Assembly (NCBI GenBank): GCA_002245135.1
Contig: NGBS01001205.1
Location: 1-64,000 of the forward strand
Length of the DNA stretch: 64,000 nucleotides
Direction of reading: 5' to 3'
Source of the DNA: Proteromonas lacertae
Taxonomy: Eukaryota; Sar; Bigyra; Opalinata; Proteromonadidae
Every line of letters begins with the position of its first letter. Position 1 is the stretch's first letter. The notes beneath the pieces were generated by a model. The model searched no databases. It was given only the letters and a program-made list of their open reading frames with translations, and had not been told where the DNA came from. Both the position numbers and the translations under genes were made by a program. Positions 30,290-41,881 of this stretch are shown here, one piece after another.

Positions 30290-30662
30290 TTATATTAAAC
30301 ATCAATAGCAATAGTAGAAAACGAAATTAAGGTTTTTAAATTAGTAGAATATAATAACTTTCACATCTTATTCATCTCAGCTGATGTATTTTTGTCTGTA
30401 GTAACAATTGAAACAAAAAAATAAATATTGAATGAAGTAAAATGCGTTTCATATATACAAGGCGGAAGCTTTAAAAAAAACGCATATGTAGCTTATATTT
30501 GTATATAACTCACTACCAAACCCTCTACTGTCGAATTAATTTTTAATAAAACCCTTTTGTCTCCCAACGTCGTAAAACAGTACTTATAGAATATACATTT
30601 AGTTTGTTTTAAAAGTGTCTGGTAGACAAACGGCCAACTATGACAAATAGCACACAATAACA
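30290..30662. repeat. Fragment of a C arm followed by a B right end
   Basis: 30290-30575 is the reverse complement of the C-element left half (shares TCATCTCAGCTGATGTATTT-type core and CTCACTACCAAACCCTCTAC). 30588-30662 is a B right end (AGACAAACGGCCAACTATGA, then degraded CACACAATAACA). The next gene starts 26 bp later. Confidence 0.75.
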
Positions 30663-30687
30663 TAGACTAATTAAGTAATATCATGAC

Positions 30688-32112
30688 ATGTCTATCATAT
30701 ACAAAATGTTAATATTAATATTTTTAGTTATTATTTTGATGGTGACTGAAATTGTTGGAAGGAAATTTAAATGTGATAATATATATCAATCATGTAGTAA
30801 TTTATTATTAAAGAAAGCAGCTTATGATAATATTGTTGTACTATCTGTAGTGTCAAAGAAATATATACTTCAAATAGAAAACTATTGGATATCATCTGCA
30901 AAACCCACAAATTTTACAAATATAATTTTTATTGCTAGCGATTATCCTACATATTATTTTTGTAAGTCATTAACAGAATATGTGTTAATGGGAAAAGTAC
31001 AAATAAATCAAACTGATGAAATTGTCTTTTTAAATAGAGATTTTGTTAGAATTACTTTATCTAGATTAGAAATAATATATAGAGTATTATCGTATGGATT
31101 ATCAATTTTAGTAAATGATATTGATATCTATTTGTTTAGAAATCCTTTACCATATATAACAAAATACAGAGCTGATATTATTGCATCTGTTGATGTACCT
31201 TCAAAAATTAACGTAGGATTCTAGTATATTTCAATATTTCTATTTGAGGAGATAGTTTAATTCGAAGCAATATTAAAACAAAGAAATTTTATTATCACTT
31301 AATTAATAATTCAATAGTAAAAAAAGGAATTAAATTATTTGAACAAGATTATATACAACATGAATTGAAGTTATTCATAAATATGATTATAATAAAGGAA
31401 TTACCTCTCAATCTATTTTCTTCAGGTTGTGAATATTTTTTAAGACAATTTCATCAATTTTATGATGAATCAGAAAGTATATTGTTATTAAATATAATCA
31501 TAGAAAAATGTATGCTAGTATTATTACACTTCAATTGTATAACTACTTCTTTTAGAGGTAAAATATATAAACAAAAAGAATTATTAATGTTTAATGTAGA
31601 TGAAAACAATTACTATACTTCAACAAATAATATTTATCTACAAATATATTATAATAATACACAATCTGATATTCTATATGATAAAAAAATAGTAGAATTA
31701 GGCTTTCATATTGCTTTTAAAACAAACAGAAAATTTATACTTCCAAAGTTTAATTGTAGAAACTCATATCGTTTAAAGAAATACAAAAATAATAATTGTT
31801 CATTTGATGAATTATTTGATATTAACTCATTAGATAAATATCTTAAATATTATTACAGAGAAAATGTATAGACACTTTTATATATTATAGCAATTTTTGT
31901 ATCACAGATTAGTTCCTAATGAGATTAAACAATCAGTAAAGATAATTAATTTTGAATATGAAAACATTTCAAAAAATGTAATTAAAAGAATGCACAATAT
32001 AAATTATAAATCAATTAAGGTTATAAATCTAAAATTAGGAATTATTAATGATGATTATAGAGAAGAAAATATACTCATTAAAAATGGTATAAAGATAAGA
32101 AATAGAATATAG
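30688..32112 (+). CDS. GT77-like nucleotide-sugar transferase with two introns
   Basis: Signal anchor MLILIFLVIILMVTEIV; NIVVLSVVSKKYI; metal site NDIDIYLFRNPLPYI; then, across intron 31224-31255, NVGFY-LIRSNIKTKKFYY, the typical GT77 sequence; FEQDYIQHELKL; and RKFILPKFNC. A second intron, 31866-31890, joins YYYREN-QFLYHRLVPNE. Removing these 32- and 25-nt GTAT...TAG introns gives one clean frame of about 455 residues to TAG at 32112. It is the only glycan gene here in which I can place introns, and they are of the host type, so it is expressed through the host spliceosome if active. Confidence 0.8.
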
Positions 32113-32378
32113 TTTTATTTACTTTGTATATTAATTATTGTTATATTTAGTCATTATTATATGGTGTATGAATTATATATAACTTTCATAATAGTTATTA
32201 TTTTTAGATTATTTGTGAAAAATACAAATAATATTAATATTTACTATTGCATTTATATGATTAAAATTTATTTTGAAAAAGCATGCTTGAATGAAGCTTG
32301 AATAGATGTTTTATTTTTTCAAATATGTGTGATTTAATTGCTTAAACTAATGTTTTTTAAGCTCAACGGCGCAGTAAT

Positions 32379-32463
32379 GAAATTTGCGCGGTAAAGGAAG
32401 TAATAAGTTTCCATTGAAGTGAAATTGTTAATACATATTAAGAAGGCCGAGTGAAAATAAATA
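32379..32463 (+). repeat. Dispersed 85-bp repeat, copy 2
   Basis: Second copy of the repeat at 8969. It follows CAACGGCGCAGTAATGAAAT, resembling a box of the foldback family. The surrounding 32113-32640 holds a CTTGAATGAAGCTTGAA motif like the foldback centres but no gene. Confidence 0.7.
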
Positions 32464-32641
32464 TAACATTATTTTGTCTAATAAATTACATATGCTGAAA
32501 TAATCATCAAGTTTTCGATATGATTTATATCATCTTTTATTAATCTTTGTAATTATTTTTTAATTAAATCGCTAGAATATGTTAACATATATGTCTTATT
32601 AACATATTGATGTATATATAGCACCCTTTAAAAAAATATTA

Positions 32642-33590
32642 AGAGGATGGTCCAAATGCTGTTACTCTTACTCAAGCCAACAAGTAACGACTATTTTTTT
32701 AGTGAGTGAGATATTTTGTTGGTCCAAATATCATGTTGAGTGTATTAAAAATTCTTTATGAAGAGCAGATGAAACAGCTAAATTATAACCACAGTATTGA
32801 ACCAGTAGATGAGTCTTGGTTTAATTATTTGTTGCAATCTGATACAAGCACATTTAGGAGACTTCTTCATATGGCACCTGATACGTTTATAGAATTTTGT
32901 GAGTATATAAAAGATGATGGTATACTATCCAAACATCAATATAAAAACAAAGTCTCATTTAGATATGGATTAGCTGCAGGGTTGGTGTATTTTATCCAAA
33001 AATCGACAGTAAGTACAAATGCAGAATTATTCAACATGAGCAAAACAACCTACCTAAGATGGGTCAGACTAACTTCTCAATTACTATTGAATAAATACGA
33101 AGGTGCAGTTTTCATAGTTGATGAAACTCATATTAGAAAATTGTCTCAGATAAAGAATGGATTGTCCTTTCTATGTCGCAAGCAATTCCAAAGTATAAAC
33201 GCACAAATTGTGTGTGACTACAACGAAAATATTATATATTGTGATTGTAGATATCCTGGAAGATCGAGTGATAGTTATGCTTTTTCAAATACACAATTTT
33301 ATAGGAATTTGAGACAAATTTTAAGAGCAAATACTTTCGTATTAGCCGATAATGGCTATAAAAATGATAACAATATAATTACACCTTATAAAATGTATGG
33401 TCCTTTGACTAAAGAACTAACTACTTATAATCATTGGCATAGCCATTTTAGAATTCACATCGAACGAGTAAATGGACTTCTTAAAGGTAGATGCAGAATT
33501 TTAGAATATCCACATAGTAGAGTGGCAGAAGAAGTTATTAAGCATTTCTATTGCTCTGTTTGTATTCATCAATTATGTAATTTGGTGTGA
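32642..33590 (+). mobile_element. PIF/Harbinger/IS5-like DNA transposon, left end plus transposase
   Basis: GGATGGTCCAAATGC at 32645, downstream of TTAA, matches the arm of the 56-bp hairpin at 8566 and is the likely left TIR. I found no matching right TIR, so the 3' boundary is unknown and the element is probably truncated. Confidence 0.6.
32733..33590 (+). CDS. DDE_Tnp_4-type transposase
   Basis: About 285 residues from ATG 32733. Catalytic triad candidates: first Asp in VDETHIRKL, second in VLADNGYKND, Glu in FRIHIERVNGLLKGRC; RYPGRSSDSYAF lies between them. An N-terminal HTH-like segment (TNAELFNMSKTTYLRWV) is visible. Frame intact from start to TGA. The stop overlaps a following ATG (TGATG) that opens a different, broken gene. 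Confidence 0.85.
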   Translation: MLSVLKILYEEQMKQLNYNHSIEPVDESWFNYLLQSDTSTFRRLLHMAPDTFIEFCEYIKDDGILSKHQYKNKVSFRYGLAAGLVYFIQKSTVSTNAELFNMSKTTYLRWVRLTSQLLLNKYEGAVFIVDETHIRKLSQIKNGLSFLCRKQFQSINAQIVCDYNENIIYCDCRYPGRSSDSYAFSNTQFYRNLRQILRANTFVLADNGYKNDNNIITPYKMYGPLTKELTTYNHWHSHFRIHIERVNGLLKGRCRILEYPHSRVAEEVIKHFYCSVCIHQLCNLV

Positions 33591-34261
33591 TGGAAGTAAA
33601 GGATGCTGCTTATGAAGAATTATTGTAACAAAGAGTAGAAAAGAAAGTATTATTTACAGGTATCATTTATAGATATCATTTACAGGTAGTTTAGTAAGAG
33701 AAATTAAATACATTTTAATAGAATCTACAAGTATAATAATAATAATTTAATTTACTTCAATAGAGATAGAATTATCTTCAAGTGGATTAAATATTATTTT
33801 ACAAGTTATTCATTAACAGTATATATATTTATATGAATAATATTCAATAATTATAATGAAATAGAAATTCAAATTGATATGTTAGTTCATAAAGGTGAAA
33901 TGAATTACATAGTATTAGTAGAAGAAGAAAAGATGAGTATTGAAAAGTTCTTCATTCATAAGTATATGTTTATATGTGATAATATTTATATTACAATAGA
34001 TTATCGACTGAATAGTATTTTAATTGAAGATGAAGGCGTGATGCTATTAACAAATGAACTAGATTCAGTTGAGTAGAATGTATATTTTATTTATTTTATT
34101 ATGTTGTAGATGGAAAAACCTTAAGTATATTTTTATTTTTTTATAATTTTTTTTAGAATTAGATGTTTGCAATAGTATAATTAATTATTTATCTTATATT
34201 TATATAGGTTGGATTACAAAGAATATGTGTAATATATGATGGTGAAGAAATTATATTATAA
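33590..34261 (+). pseudogene. Host-like spliced gene fragment of unknown function, apparently broken
   Basis: Reads MEVKDAAYEELL, in-frame TAA at 33626, then QRVEKKVLFTG; intron of about 26 nt (GTATCATTTATAG...CAG) joins to SLVREIKYILIEST; a further roughly 33-nt intron leads to KIELSSSGLNIILQ. A later exon (33870-34076) encodes EIQIDMLVHKGEMNYIVLVE...DNIYITIDYRL, and a last one VGLQRICVIYDGEEIIL-stop. The middle junction cannot be joined cleanly. Protein family not recognised. The TAA sits where Gln would read naturally (LL-Q-QRV), the same oddity seen in HYDIN. The following 34262-34894 is AT-rich with no gene. Confidence 0.45.
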
Positions 34262-35216
34262 ATTATTTAATTATGTTTGTGTTTCATGTAATAATCATAA
34301 TTGCAATAGAATAGCATTCATTCTATAAATGAAATATAAATTACCAACTTTGACATTACCTATCTAAATTACCTCTCTTATAACACTTAGCTATATATAC
34401 CAAAAGTAAACTGCATATCCAGACATTCTGTTTCCTTAATATTAATTTATTTGACTTCCTATTAATATATGAATTTTGAGATTTTCGATTCTGACAATTT
34501 TTTTTAGGTGTTTGGTTTTCGGATTTTTACCTACTTTTACTCACTTTAAATATATTTTTAGCAACTCGTAGAAAGAATATTTAAAAAAGAAGAAATGACC
34601 AAAATCATGTTTTTTTGTGATTAATGAACTATTTTCATCCAACTCATAACTCATATAGTGGCAAATTTTTATCGTCCAATTTATTTTAGTTATTGAGAAA
34701 AAACGTTTTAAAGTCAAAAAAAAACTTATAAATTTGTTATGGTGAATATACAATGACTGTATAGGATGACTTTAGAATAGAATTAACTTAAATTTATAAT
34801 CAACTAATAATGGTTCTTATGCAATATAAGTAAATGAAATATGCAGTAGTCTCATATTTAAGTAATTAGTAAATAGAAGCAGTTAACTAAAATAAGCTAT
34901 GTTGTGCGCCGTTTGTCAGAGTTGGCCGTTTGTCTACCAGACACTTTCAAAACAAACTAAATACACAATTACACTTCTTTTAATGAAAAATTGATACTTT
35001 TATACTTACTTTGTCATATAACCTACATCTATGAGTAGCTACTAATTGTCATAATATTGACATATAATGTCTAAATGAGAAGTGTCAGTTACACAGGAAT
35101 TAAGAATTATACCCCTTTTGACGTCATTTTTAATTTAAAATTTCATTTTCTTCAACTTTTTTGTTTGTATGTTTTTATGATTCAGTCAAAGAGAAAAATG
35201 AATTTCAGTAGAAACT

Positions 35217-38200
35217 TTGAAGAATGTTAAAATATTATATCAAGATAAGAAGATATTTCAAAAAAGAAAATTCAAGCTTGTCAAACTTGACAGTTTTTTT
35301 ATTTCAGAAAATCAAAATGTAAGTACTATATATCTATATTATTATTATTATTATTATTATTATCAAAATACTTACTTTATATTATTTATAAACTGTATAA
35401 TACTATCATGTACAGCGAAAGGTATAGAAGCATCATTATTTTATGAACATAAAGTAGATGTAATTGATTTTGGTGATAAATTTATTAACAGATAAGCTGA
35501 AAGCGCATTTTAATAGAAAATCAAGGTTTAAGAAGTCAAAGATTAACTAAGCCCAATTATAGAGTAGAAAAAATAATATATCAAATTTACAGCAGAATAG
35601 TGTTGATTTAGACTTTAGGAGAAAAAATGTTTTAATTAGAAGAAAAAAAGCTCAAGCTCAAGATTTAGATATTGGTTGAAGTACTCAAATAATATCAATG
35701 GATCATGCTTATTTATCATTAGATATTGGTTGAAGTATCACTTACCAATGAAGGATCAATTAAACCAAATGTAATAATTACTCCACCAAGGTGAATTAGA
35801 TATAGAAGAAAGTGTAACAATCGAAGTATCTTATACAAGTTCAACTCTTGGTGAATTTAGTGATCATTTTGAATTTGCATTAAAAGTAGCAACTAATAAT
35901 GTGGTATTAACAATAAAAGGACATGTAGTTGGTCCAACATTCTTCTTTAATAAGAATAAACTAGATTTTGGTATTGTAAGTTATGCGTTTTTAAACTCAA
36001 CTGATTTGATATTAAGAAATACTTCCTCTGTTCCATTTATATTCAATTTACGAGTTCCTCAAGATGGTAATTACTTAAACAAAGAATTCGAAATAATTCA
36101 AGCAGTAGCAACAGTATTACCAGAAGGAGAAGAGAAAATCAAAATCAATTTCATATCTCAAACAATAAAAGTATATGATTATTGTTTAGCAATTGATATT
36201 GAAAGTGTAGGTGAAGCTTTATTAACAATTCCAATAAGTGCAGAATGTCGAGTAGCTGATGTAGAATTATTAGAAGAATCATTGAAATATGGAGATTATT
36301 ATTTAAGATATACTTATTATCGAACTTTAACATTAAAGAATGAATCCAATTTATATGCTCAATTTGAAAACAGAACAAGATGAAAGAAGTAAATCGATTG
36401 GTAGTTATTTCCCTGATCCAGTTAAAGGTGTAATTTGTCCAATGGCAACTCAAATGATTAAAGTTTAATTAAATCCTGAGAAATTAGGTGATATGAGAAT
36501 TCCATTATATATTCAAATAATTGGCAGTCAATATCCTCCATTGGTATTAGTATTAGAAGCAAATGGACTTGGACCAGTGATAAAGTCAAATTTAAATCAT
36601 ATAAAATTTGGTGATATAACTTGTTTAGATACTCATACAAAAGAATTTACAATAACTAATCCAACTTCAATTCCATCTTAATTTAATACTGATAGAGTTG
36701 ATGGTATATTACAAAGTAAAGAATCTCAAAAGATAGTAATTAGTTGTATGTTGGAAGATGTATTAGCATATAAAAATACAATATACATAGCAGTAATTTA
36801 AGGTTATAGTGTAATTCTTTCAGTTACAGCTAAATGTATAATAACAACAATATTTTGAGAAGATCCAGTAGATGTAATTGATTTTGGTGATCAATTCACA
36901 AACAGAACAATCGAAAGAGATTTTTTTATTAGAAAATCGAGGTTTAAGAAGTCAAAGATTAACTTGGATAAATCAAACTGCAGTAGAAAAAGAAAAATCT
37001 TTTAAAGCCAATAAATCAAAGATGGAAAGTGAAATGAATTCATACCTTATGAAGCTATATTTACAATAACTCCCAATGCAATCGAATTAAAACCCAATAC
37101 TGCTTAAATTTTGTAACATCTGGAAGTTGTGAAAAACCCTGTGAAGTGATGAAAATGTTTTCTTGTTTGAGGAAATTTGATGGAGAAATAAGAAATAATG
37201 AAGCAAAAGAAACCGAAGTAAAAGTGAACTTTATGAATCCATTAATTCAATGTTCTGAAGAGAAAATCGAAGTTCAAAGTAAGACAGTTGTATTTAAGAA
37301 TATATCAACATTGAGTTTAGATGCGATAATAAGTATAGCAGCTCCAAAATTATAAAGATGATAAAATCTCATGTAAAATAAATGGAATATTGAATATAAG
37401 ATATGAAGATCATCCTCAGAAAGATTCAATTCCATGTGTAGCTGATGTTGCCTTTCCCAATTTATGGTTATCTCAAAATGATTTTGATTTTGAACTGAAA
37501 ATCGTCGAACAATTCCTTGTCCTTATCATTGGGAATTAGAAATAGATGAAACTGAAAATCAAACATCTCCAATCAATTAAGTATTTGAAATAACTCCAAT
37601 TCAAGGTATTTTATAACTAGGTGAATGTGAAGAAATGGAATTGAGATATTCTGGAATACCACATGTATTATCAAGAGCATTGGGTAAATGTTATGTAGAT
37701 GGAGGACCAGTTTATAATATCAAAATGAAAGGTGAAAGTTCAGTCGTATCTTATAGATTGGATAAACAAAATATTGATTTTGGTAGAATTCCTTATATTA
37801 AAGTAGAAGAAAGAGATTTTCATATATTTAATACAGGTTCAGTAGATTTTCCATTTAAAATCTCAACTGATAGCGTATCTCGACCTGGTTTAGTTGGTGT
37901 TTCACCATGTAATGGATTAATTCCATCTCATGATCAACAAAGAATCTCTGTTAAAATGAGAGTAGGAATTCCAGATTCAGTAATAGAGAAATTAGTAATA
38001 GAAATAGCTCATTATGTTCCAATAGATTTTCTACTTTATATAACAGGTATTTATGCAAATATCAAAGCGAATGGTGCTGAATACCAGATAATCGGGAATA
38101 TTACTTAGAAGAAGCTGATAGATTGATTGAATTATCCATTACAGAACATCCATTATCATTCCCAGCTTTACCATCACCAATCAAACAACAACCATCTTTA

Positions 38201-40260
38201 CCTGAAGTAGTAGAATCTTCAATAGATGAAAGTAATAATAACACTATTATAAATACTGAAGGAGAAGAAGTAAGACAACAACAACAGCCAGAACAACCGT
38301 CAACAGAAGAAGAAAAAGAAAAACTAGTTGAAGCTGAAAAGCCAATAATTGTAGATGGAGTTCCAGTTAATTCACCAACACATGGTTAAAAGAATTACCA
38401 CCAGAATCAAAAATTGAAGGAGAATTAGCACCACATAGTGAAGAACCAACAATAGCAAATACAAATGCAGAAGAAGAAAAATCTAAAGAAAAAGAAAAAG
38501 ATGAAAACAAGAAACAGTAATTTGCAAGAGTAAATAGTCAAAAAACAGTTTCTGTCAGAAGTAAGAATTCACAACAGAATGATAATAAAATACCATCTCC
38601 ACTTAAAATGATGGCAAATACAAACAAATTACCTTCAGGAAAGAATACAACAGTATTACAAATCACAGTTGATAGAGAATTTGAAGCATTAAGATTATAT
38701 TATATTAATTTATTATTAGATGAAATAAACAATCAAAATCCTGCTGATTTATGTTTAGCTCGAAAAGAGAAAAAATTAAATGGAACATCAATAAATGGTT
38801 CAAAAAGTGAAGGAGTAGTTGATAAAACCACAAAAACACCTGAAACTGGTTTAACAAATATCAGTAATAAAACAGGCAAAACAACAAAAATGGCGAATAA
38901 GAAAATATCTAATTTACATTTAGGTTGTAGTAGATTTTGGTAATGTAGTTCGAATTGATTTCAAGACGAAGACATTTACAATAACTAACATAGGTAATTT
39001 ACCAGTGAATTTCGGAATAGAAAGAAGAACTTTAAAAGAGAGTGGATATACATTAACTCCAGATGAAGTGAAAAGATTACCAGAAAGTTCAACAGTGACA
39101 TTTACAGCTAGTATTACAGCGAAATCTGATTTACCTTATGGAAGATATGATTTAGCAATTCCAATCAAAGTACAAGGAGGAATAACTTATCGTATAATAT
39201 TAAGAGCTGATGTGTGTATTCCTCGATTATGATGATTATAATGTAATTCAAACTGAAGTAAGAAATGTAGGTGATAAATTGGCAGTGGAATTACCACCAC
39301 CTGAAGAACCAGAACCAGTAGTAGAAGAAAGATCAGCTTTATCTGATCCAAAGAAAGGAGGAAAAAGAAGTAAATCAATTGATAAGAAAGGAGATAAAAA
39401 CTTATAGAAAGGTAAAAAAGAAAAACCACCACCACCTCCTCCTTCACCATTTGGAGTTGGTTTATTATGTGATATAATCAATAACAATGGTGAAAGTGAT
39501 ATTGATATAATAATTCAAGAAATCAAAGAAACAGTTCCATTGTTTAATACATATGGAGATTGGAAAGTTCCACCTCCAGTAGTATTCCAATTAGTTAAAA
39601 AGCAAATTCCAAGAAAACCCTTAATACCAACAAGTAATTATAAATTAATAGATGAAAATAATGCCACAAGATGGAAATTAGAACCTGATGAAGAATTGCC
39701 ATTAAAAGTGACATTTGAATAATTAGAAACTGGTAAATTTAACTATTGTTTCCACTTTGAGATAGTTAATAAAGATTAAACGTATGAAGTTCCAATCAGT
39801 GGTATTTGTGATTATCCAAAAATTAATCAAAATCCGAAAGATATATTTATGAAATCAACAAAACAAAAGAATGAACAACAAATAATAAGTAAGAGATAAA
39901 TAAAGAACAAAGGATATTATGAATTTGGTCAATTATTAATAGGCAAAAACATAAATATGAGAGAAAACAATCCATCTTTAAAACCTAGTAATTGTGAAAC
40001 AATTCAATTCAGTAATAATGGAATGTTTTCTGCAACAGTTGATTTGTCAATGAAAAATGATGATGGAATATTCACAATAGAACCAACCCAAATCGATATT
40101 GAAGCAGGTGAAACTCAAACAGTAGATACTGGGGCATTTCCAGTAGAAAATATTCAATAAGCAAAAGTTGAATGAAAAGATAGAAGAATTTTTAAATACT
40201 GAGATGTTATTCAAACTATTACTCCATATCCCATATTTATACAATTTATAAACGTATAAG
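35217..40260 (+). pseudogene. HYDIN: HYDIN-like (axonemal central-pair) gene fragment, decayed
   Basis: HYDIN is a giant central-apparatus protein of motile flagella. About 1,700 codons of ASH/MSP-like repeats are recognisable: DFGIVSYAFLNS, VVLTIKGHVVGPTFF, HIKFGDITCLDTHTKEFTI, DVIDFGDQFTNR, NIDFGRIPYIKVEERDFHIF, GYYEFGQLLIGKNI. A low-complexity Glu/Pro segment sits near 38200-38520. The reading frame changes at several points (for example near 36380, 36930, 37360, 38100, 38395, 38930), and at least eleven TAA/TAG codons fall in frame, mostly where Gln reads naturally (36466, 36679, 36799, 37578, 37614, 38518, 39405, 39720, 39777, 39897, 40158); TGA codons also occur. Part of the sequence is duplicated (35447-35540 resembles 36873-36960). 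Far shorter than full HYDIN, so a captured fragment. Confidence 0.8.
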
Positions 40261-40745
40261 AGACTTTGTGAATATTAATTCAAAGAGAGTTTAATATTAA
40301 TTCAAAACTTTAAAGATAATTGCAATAACCAAGACATTTACATTAGATAATATCTTTATAATGAATTTAGCAAGATTTGAAGATCAATATAATGAGATAG
40401 TAGTTGGTGCCCAAGATGAAGCAAAGATTGAAAATATGATATGAGAAAGAAAAGAAATTAAATGAAAAATAGTAATAAAAAAATGAAAGTGGAATAGTGT
40501 TGATAATGGTTTTAGAAGAATTATAGTAAAATAAGATGATAATTATTCTTTCTTCTTCTAGAAATATTATTACCAAATTGATGAAAAATACATTTTCAAT
40601 TATCAGAATTTATATAAAACAAAAAACAATTTTGGAAAAAGATGAGTTGAATGTTGTTTCAACTTATTTTCTGATTTCAATTTTGTTATATTTGTTAATA
40701 ATATATTATGATTATCTCATATATGAAATATGAGAAATCAAAAGT

Positions 40746-40802
40746 GTCTCCTAGACAAACGGCGTGAGAAGATTTAGAAATACGCCGTTTGTCTAAGGAG
40801 AC
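40746..40802. repeat. Mini-hairpin with a B-type box
   Basis: Arms GTCTCCTAGACAAACGGCGT and ACGCCGTTTGTCTAAGGAGA(C) around an 18-nt loop. The AGACAAACGGCG box is that of subfamily B termini, but the outer part differs. Located inside the 6.5-kb element, 3' of HYDIN. Confidence 0.75.
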
Positions 40803-41288
40803 ATTTTTCACTTCTCAATTTTCTTCTGTAACTTATGTGTATCATTTCATAATCATTGATACTATTATATAAAACAAAAAACAACACATAAATTATAATT
40901 TTGTAAATTTTACAAAAGAAGCTAAGTGTTAAAAATATATTCTAATTGGCTACACGCTGAAATGAATGATTTTTATGGAAGGTATTGAAATATGAAATGC
41001 ATTAATTTGTTGTAGCTTTGAGATTCATGTCGATTAAAGATTGTATTTCTGTTTGTATTGTAGATATTAACTTTGTAACTAAAATTATAGATTTAGATGA
41101 AAAACATGTGCATATAAAACAAGTGTTTATATCAAAATATTGATTTTCTTACAAATAAGGGGGTAATAAAATTCAAGTTTTTATTACATTTTTTTATTTA
41201 TATCAACAACAGAAGTGAGTTGTAAGCTAATATTTTATATTATTCATGTACCTAATATGTATTAATAGATTATGTAAAAATATTTGTT

Positions 41289-41342
41289 ACATAGACTAAT
41301 TAAGTCATATCGTGACATGTCTATTATATACAAAATGTTAAA
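41289..41342 (+). repeat. 54-bp copy of the GT77 gene start region
   Basis: Matches 30660-30713 with few mismatches (ACATAGACTAATTAAGT, GACATGTCTAT, ATATACAAAATGTTAA), including both candidate start codons of the GT77 gene. It lies just inside the right TIR of the 6.5-kb B element. Confidence 0.7.
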
Positions 41343-41824
41343 ATAAAAGTAACAATTTTTCATTAAAAGAAGTGTATTTGTGTATTTAGTTTGTTTTAAA
41401 AGTGTCTGATAGACAAACGGCCAACTCTGACAAACGGCGCACAACAAGCTATATAAAATAAATAATTATAAATTGTTTAATAAACATTTCATTTATAAAT
41501 TATAAAATATGTGAACATTAGCTATTTAGGTAGATTTAATTGTATTTTAGTTTCTATGTTTATCAAATGGTAAATTGTTCTATATTTAGGTAAAAAACAC
41601 TATATAATAAGAAAAATCAAGAAAAACATTTCAAAAGTTTGATAGAAAACTCGAGACAGAAATGACGTCAGAAGGGGTCAAATTCTTAATCTTATAAAAT
41701 AATATTATATTCATAATCTACATGAATTTTGTAGTCTATCTAGATAGGTTTCATGTCATATTAAGACATTTTTTCGTTGCCTAAAAAAGTTGTTTATATG
41801 GGTCGAAACCTATATATTCTAAAA

Positions 41825-41881
41825 TAACTAACTCTGAACATCATGAATATCATATTAGTTTTGATTGAATCATTCTGCAAT
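41825..41881. repeat. Subfamily A end fragment
   Basis: CATCATGAATATCATATTAG and TTTTGATTGAATCATTCTGC match the right arm of A elements; the terminal box is absent. The rest of 41452-41986 is AT-rich with no gene seen. Confidence 0.6.

Larger units (their letters stand above)
34900..41446. mobile_element. 6.5-kb subfamily B element with about 105-bp TIRs, carrying HYDIN
   Basis: Left TIR TGTTGTGCGCCGTTTGTCAG; the right TIR is its inverse ending GGCGCACAACA. Arms match for about 105 bp with only a few differences and share a private variant (CAGAGTTGG instead of CATAGTTGG in other B copies). Direct repeat AGCTA at 34895-34899 and 41447-41451. Between the arms lie a decayed HYDIN segment, a mini-hairpin and a piece resembling the GT77 gene start. 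No transposase inside, so it is non-autonomous. Confidence 0.8.

Noticed and set aside
39187-39487. Minus-strand frames opposite HYDIN with Pro/Gly-rich or Leu-rich text
   Set aside because: Antisense shadows of the Pro/Glu-rich HYDIN linker; the plus strand carries the homology.
40746-40802. CRISPR-like or terminator hairpin
   Set aside because: A single inverted pair with a foldback-family box; no spaced direct repeats.
34900-41446. Polinton or other capsid-bearing large element
   Set aside because: No polymerase, ATPase, protease or capsid-like frames; the cargo is HYDIN and the ends belong to the local foldback family.
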